Part shown: positions 53,938 to 56,737 of the stretch, piece after piece | Layout of the letters: each line of letters opens with the position of its first letter | Position numbering within the stretch: position 1 is the first letter of the stretch | Source: Eubacteriaceae bacterium | Lineage (GTDB): Bacteria; Bacillota; Clostridia; Lachnospirales; Lachnospiraceae | Assembly (NCBI GenBank): GCA_910574915.1 | Contig: CAJTCR010000031.1 | Span: 1 to 56,737, forward strand | Reading direction: 5' to 3' | Length of the DNA: 56,737 nucleotides | Notes under the pieces: generated by a model | What the model was told of the DNA's origin: nothing | The model's database searches: none | The model's input: only the letters and a program-made list of their open reading frames with translations | Made by a program: the position numbers and the translations under genes

Positions 53938-54999
53938 ATGACAGATAAGACAGATCAGACAAAAGCAATGAAAACAAAAAAGCAGTTTTTGCTTTTTCTT
54001 TTAGTAGCATTTGGGGTAACCTATGCAATGGGGATCCTAACCTGGTACGGCAGTACCGCCGGCGCGGAGATGAGCGTCTTTCCGTCGGCGCAGATGTTTT
54101 ATCCGGCGGCAGGAGTGATGCTTGCTTATGTGCTGACGCAGTGGCAGGAGCATTTGCTGCCAAGATGGTTTTACTTATGCTTTATGCTTGTAACCGTAAT
54201 GATGCTTGTGCTGTCGGTGCTTTGCATTGCAATGCCGCAGCAGGAAATGACCGTATATGGGCAGCCGGTTTGCGCATGGGTAATCTTAGCGCAGTATGTG
54301 ATGATCGGCGGGAGTATTTTTTGCTGGATTACGCTGCTTGCAGCGGGCAAGAGCAGACGGGAGGCTTATGGACTTAGATTTCAAAAGTGGAAGGCGTCGC
54401 TTGGCTGTGTGCTTGTATTTCTGCTTTTGTATTTTGCAAGGGCATTGATCGGCTATGCAATGTCCGGGCAGGTAGGGATGTTTTTTGAATCTTTTCAAAA
54501 TTCGCAGACATGGAGCTATTTGCTCATGCTGCCTCTTAATTTTCTGCTTGCGTTTGCACCGTTTTTCGGAGAAGAATACGGCTGGCGCTATTATATGCAG
54601 CCGCTACTGCAAAAACGGTTTGGCATGAGGGGCGGCGTATTGGTATTAGGCGCTGCATGGGGAATCTGGCATGTATTTTTAGACTTTTTTTATTATACGA
54701 CGCCGGACATGGGGCTTATGATGCTCATTTCCCAGATGATTACGTGCATTACGCTCGGCATCTTTTTTGCCTGGGCATATTTAAAGACAGGCAATCTCTG
54801 GGTGCCGGTGATCCTGCATTATTTAAACAACAACCTGACGCTTGTCGTTGCCAATCAGTATTCGATCGAAGTGCTTGAAAACCAGCAGTTAACCTGGTCA
54901 ATGATTCCGCAGGCGCTGCTTTTGAACGGGATTTTATTTGGACTCTTTTTCCTGTCCAGGGAATTTCGAAAAACTAGTACAGCGTTGCAGGCTCAGTGA
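53938..54999 (+). CDS. CPBP family intramembrane glutamic endopeptidase
   Basis: 353 aa with about eight membrane helices. The Abi/CPBP motifs are complete: FGEEYGWRYYMQPLLQKRFG (EExxxR), LGAAWGIWHVFLDFFYY (second motif His) and ILHYLNNNLTL (third motif). The start follows GGGAGTG. Members cleave within membranes or process prenylated or bacteriocin-type peptides; no peptide gene is visible beside it. It has its own start region and stands alone. Confidence 0.92.
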   Translation: MTDKTDQTKAMKTKKQFLLFLLVAFGVTYAMGILTWYGSTAGAEMSVFPSAQMFYPAAGVMLAYVLTQWQEHLLPRWFYLCFMLVTVMMLVLSVLCIAMPQQEMTVYGQPVCAWVILAQYVMIGGSIFCWITLLAAGKSRREAYGLRFQKWKASLGCVLVFLLLYFARALIGYAMSGQVGMFFESFQNSQTWSYLLMLPLNFLLAFAPFFGEEYGWRYYMQPLLQKRFGMRGGVLVLGAAWGIWHVFLDFFYYTTPDMGLMMLISQMITCITLGIFFAWAYLKTGNLWVPVILHYLNNNLTLVVANQYSIEVLENQQLTWSMIPQALLLNGILFGLFFLSREFRKTSTALQAQ

Positions 55000-55081
55000 A
55001 AATATCCTCCTGCTGATGTATGACACGCCTTCTTTTTGGAGATAGTAAAGGATGTATTTCAGAACGAAAAAGGAGGCTTTT

Positions 55082-56518
55082 ATGTCAGCAAGATTAGAAA
55101 TTATAGACGTGTATGCCAGAGAGATTATGGATTCCCGCGGGAATCCTACGGTAGAGGCAGAAGTAGTCGTGGAAAACGGGCATACGGGAGAAGTGGTCTA
55201 CGCATGGGCGGACGTACCTTCCGGCGCCAGCACCGGGCAGTTTGAGGCGGTAGAGCTGCGGGACGGCGAAAAGGCTTACCACGGGAAAGGCGTCCAAAAG
55301 GCAGTCGCCAATGTCAATGGAAAAATCGCGCAGGCGTTAATCGGCAAGGACGCGTTAAAGCAGAACCAGATAGATGAGCAGATGCTTGCGCTAGACGGGA
55401 CAAAAAACAAATCTTCGCTTGGCGCAAACGCGGTGCTCGGCGTATCGATGGCATGTGCAAGGGCATGTGCCGATGCGCTTAAGCTGCCGCTGTACCGCTA
55501 TCTGGGAGGCTGCGGCAAGGGGACGGTTCCAGTGCCGATGATGAATATTTTAAACGGCGGCGCCCATTCCAAAAACTGCATTGATTTTCAGGAATTTATG
55601 ATTCTGCCAGTCGGTGCAAAAGGCATCCGACAAGGCTTACAGTGGTGCGCGGAAGTTTATCAGGAGCTGAAAAAGCTGCTGGATGAAGACGGGCACAGTA
55701 CAGGCGTCGGCGATGAAGGCGGCTTTGCGCCGGATCTGAAAAACACATTTGAAGTATTGGACTATTTAATGAAGGCGGTAAGAAGCGCGGGCTTTGAGCC
55801 TGGCAGGGATATTTCCTTTGCAATGGATGCGGCAGCCAGCGAGCTGTTTCAGGAAGACGCGGCAATGTATTATTTTCCGGGAGAAACCAAGTCCCTGATC
55901 CGCAAAAATGCAAAAACGATCGAACAAAACAACACACAGGAGACCGAATGCAACTGTGAGGGGACAATGGTCGTAACGGAGGAAATCAAGGACGTGTGTA
56001 TCTGCGAGACAGACTGCAACTGCCTGACGCCGGATACAGACGGACAGATGATTATGCGCTCCACAGACGAGATGATCGACTACTATGAAAAGCTGGTTGA
56101 CAAATATCCGATTGTTTCGATCGAAGACCCGCTCGACGAAGAGGACTGGGACGGCTGGAAAAAGATCACCGAACGGCTTGGCAGAAAAATTATGCTTGTC
56201 GGTGACGACTTGTTTGTTACAAACGTAACCCGCTTGCAGCGCGGCATCAACAACGGCTGCGCCAATGCCATCCTAATCAAGCCAAACCAGATCGGCAGCC
56301 TGACAGAAACTATGCTCGCCATCCGTACGGCAAAAGAACACGGCTACCGTACCATTATGTCACACCGTTCCGGCGAGACAGAGGACACGTTTATCGCAGA
56401 CCTTGCCGTTGGGATGCATACCGGATATATTAAAACCGGGGCGCCTTGCAGGAGCGAGCGCGTAGCCAAATATAACCGTCTGCTGCGGATTGAAGAGGAG
56501 TTAGAAGGGGCGCGCTGA
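55082..56518 (+). CDS. eno: Enolase with a Cys-rich insertion
   Basis: Converts 2-phosphoglycerate to phosphoenolpyruvate. 478 aa, about 46 longer than E. coli enolase. Catalytic and metal motifs are intact: [65 protein letters not shown] and [18 protein letters not shown]. The extra length lies between YYFPGETK and [12 protein letters not shown]. It carries six Cys (290, 292, 306, 308, 312, 314) in a CxC...CxCxxxCxC pattern that could hold a metal or Fe-S cluster. ATG 55082 follows AAGGAGG. The effect of the insertion on activity is unknown. Confidence 0.95.
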   Translation: MSARLEIIDVYAREIMDSRGNPTVEAEVVVENGHTGEVVYAWADVPSGASTGQFEAVELRDGEKAYHGKGVQKAVANVNGKIAQALIGKDALKQNQIDEQMLALDGTKNKSSLGANAVLGVSMACARACADALKLPLYRYLGGCGKGTVPVPMMNILNGGAHSKNCIDFQEFMILPVGAKGIRQGLQWCAEVYQELKKLLDEDGHSTGVGDEGGFAPDLKNTFEVLDYLMKAVRSAGFEPGRDISFAMDAAASELFQEDAAMYYFPGETKSLIRKNAKTIEQNNTQETECNCEGTMVVTEEIKDVCICETDCNCLTPDTDGQMIMRSTDEMIDYYEKLVDKYPIVSIEDPLDEEDWDGWKKITERLGRKIMLVGDDLFVTNVTRLQRGINNGCANAILIKPNQIGSLTETMLAIRTAKEHGYRTIMSHRSGETEDTFIADLAVGMHTGYIKTGAPCRSERVAKYNRLLRIEEELEGAR

Positions 56519-56544
56519 CGAAAATAAATGTGAGCATGTGCACG

Positions 56545-56584
56545 AAAAAAGAAAATGCCTGAATGCATGGCATTTTCTTTTTTT
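56545..56584 (+). terminator. Terminator of eno
   Basis: AGAAAATGCC and GGCATTTTCT pair, followed by a T-tract. Confidence 0.85.
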
Positions 56585-56690
56585 GGTTAAATATGGCAGT
56601 TATAGTGACACGAAAGTTTGCGGGTATGTTATAATACACCAGTTTACAACTTTTTACAAAAATAAAAAATACAAACCCATCTTTTCATAG

Positions 56691-56737
56691 TATAATTTAA
56701 GCGTCAAACAAAAAATATACGAAAGAAGATGAGTTTG
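56691..56737 (+). other. Probable start of the next gene, cut by the window end
   Basis: TATAAT at 56691-56696, a GAAAGAAG site and an ATG at 56729 followed by two codons (Ser, Leu) suggest a gene running out of the window. Nothing can be said of its product. Confidence 0.35.

Overview
The window looks like the chromosome of an anaerobic, low-to-moderate-GC Gram-positive bacterium of the Clostridia, most plausibly Lachnospiraceae. This rests on strong AGGAGG ribosome sites, clean TTGACA/TATAAT promoters, intrinsic terminators with U-tracts, a T-box leader, class III ribonucleotide reductase (nrdD), desulfoferrodoxin plus rubredoxin, GatCAB beside aspS, and PadR/DUF1700/DUF4097/PspC and LytTR genes. 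No rRNA, tRNA, CRISPR array or intact transposase gene was seen. All homology calls were made by eye from motifs and remembered family sequences.

Layout. 1-6.0 kb: a small gene, an 812-residue repeat protein with a PH-like domain and zinc ribbon, then lepA and hemW. 6.0-8.9 kb: an accessory patch with a candidate type I toxin-antitoxin locus, a TetR/membrane-protein pair with a long operator palindrome, and two copies of a palindromic repeat. 8.9-12.3 kb: an AmmeMemoRadiSam cluster (MEMO-like, AMMECR1-like, radical SAM) with a Uma2-type gene inside it, ending in a gene whose stop codon lies in a 166-bp mobile palindrome. 12.4-17 kb: another repeat copy, an AraC regulator, glycogen phosphorylase and a serine recombinase. 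17.1-22.8 kb: nucleoside salvage (Crp/Fnr regulator, udp, nupC, deoB, deoC, DUF1097, cdd). 22.8-31.4 kb: asnA and a hydrolase on the minus strand, an HD-GYP response regulator, then a T-box-controlled aspS-gatC-gatA-gatB operon, so direct asparagine synthesis and amidation of charged tRNA lie close together. 31.4-34.4 kb: ROK kinase, GT2 glycosyltransferase and a flippase-like membrane protein. 34.4-36.3 kb: a second 166-bp element beside a broken Uma2 gene, then superoxide reductase, rubredoxin and a HAD phosphatase.

36.3-40.5 kb: a likely catabolic locus. A DNA-binding PfkB-like protein that has lost the catalytic GAGD aspartate is divergent from a PsuK-like kinase, a TrpF-like isomerase and an iron-type dehydrogenase. 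40.6-42.7 kb: an AT-rich, translationally overlapping three-gene cassette (unknown 360-residue protein, zinc-ribbon protein, PD-(D/E)xK nuclease-like protein) that resembles an undescribed defence system. 42.8-56.7 kb: a third full copy of the large palindrome, a pyruvyltransferase/FrhB-like fusion, the PadR envelope-stress-like operon, an orphan LytTR regulator ending in a G tract, a lone hisB, nrdD, an orphan XRE regulator under a 26-bp palindrome, a MecA-like adaptor, a CPBP protease and an enolase carrying an extra Cys-rich segment of about 50 residues.

The most unusual signals are the three-gene nuclease cassette, the pseudokinase-regulated pathway, and two families of palindromic elements whose arms differ between copies yet stay complementary within each copy.
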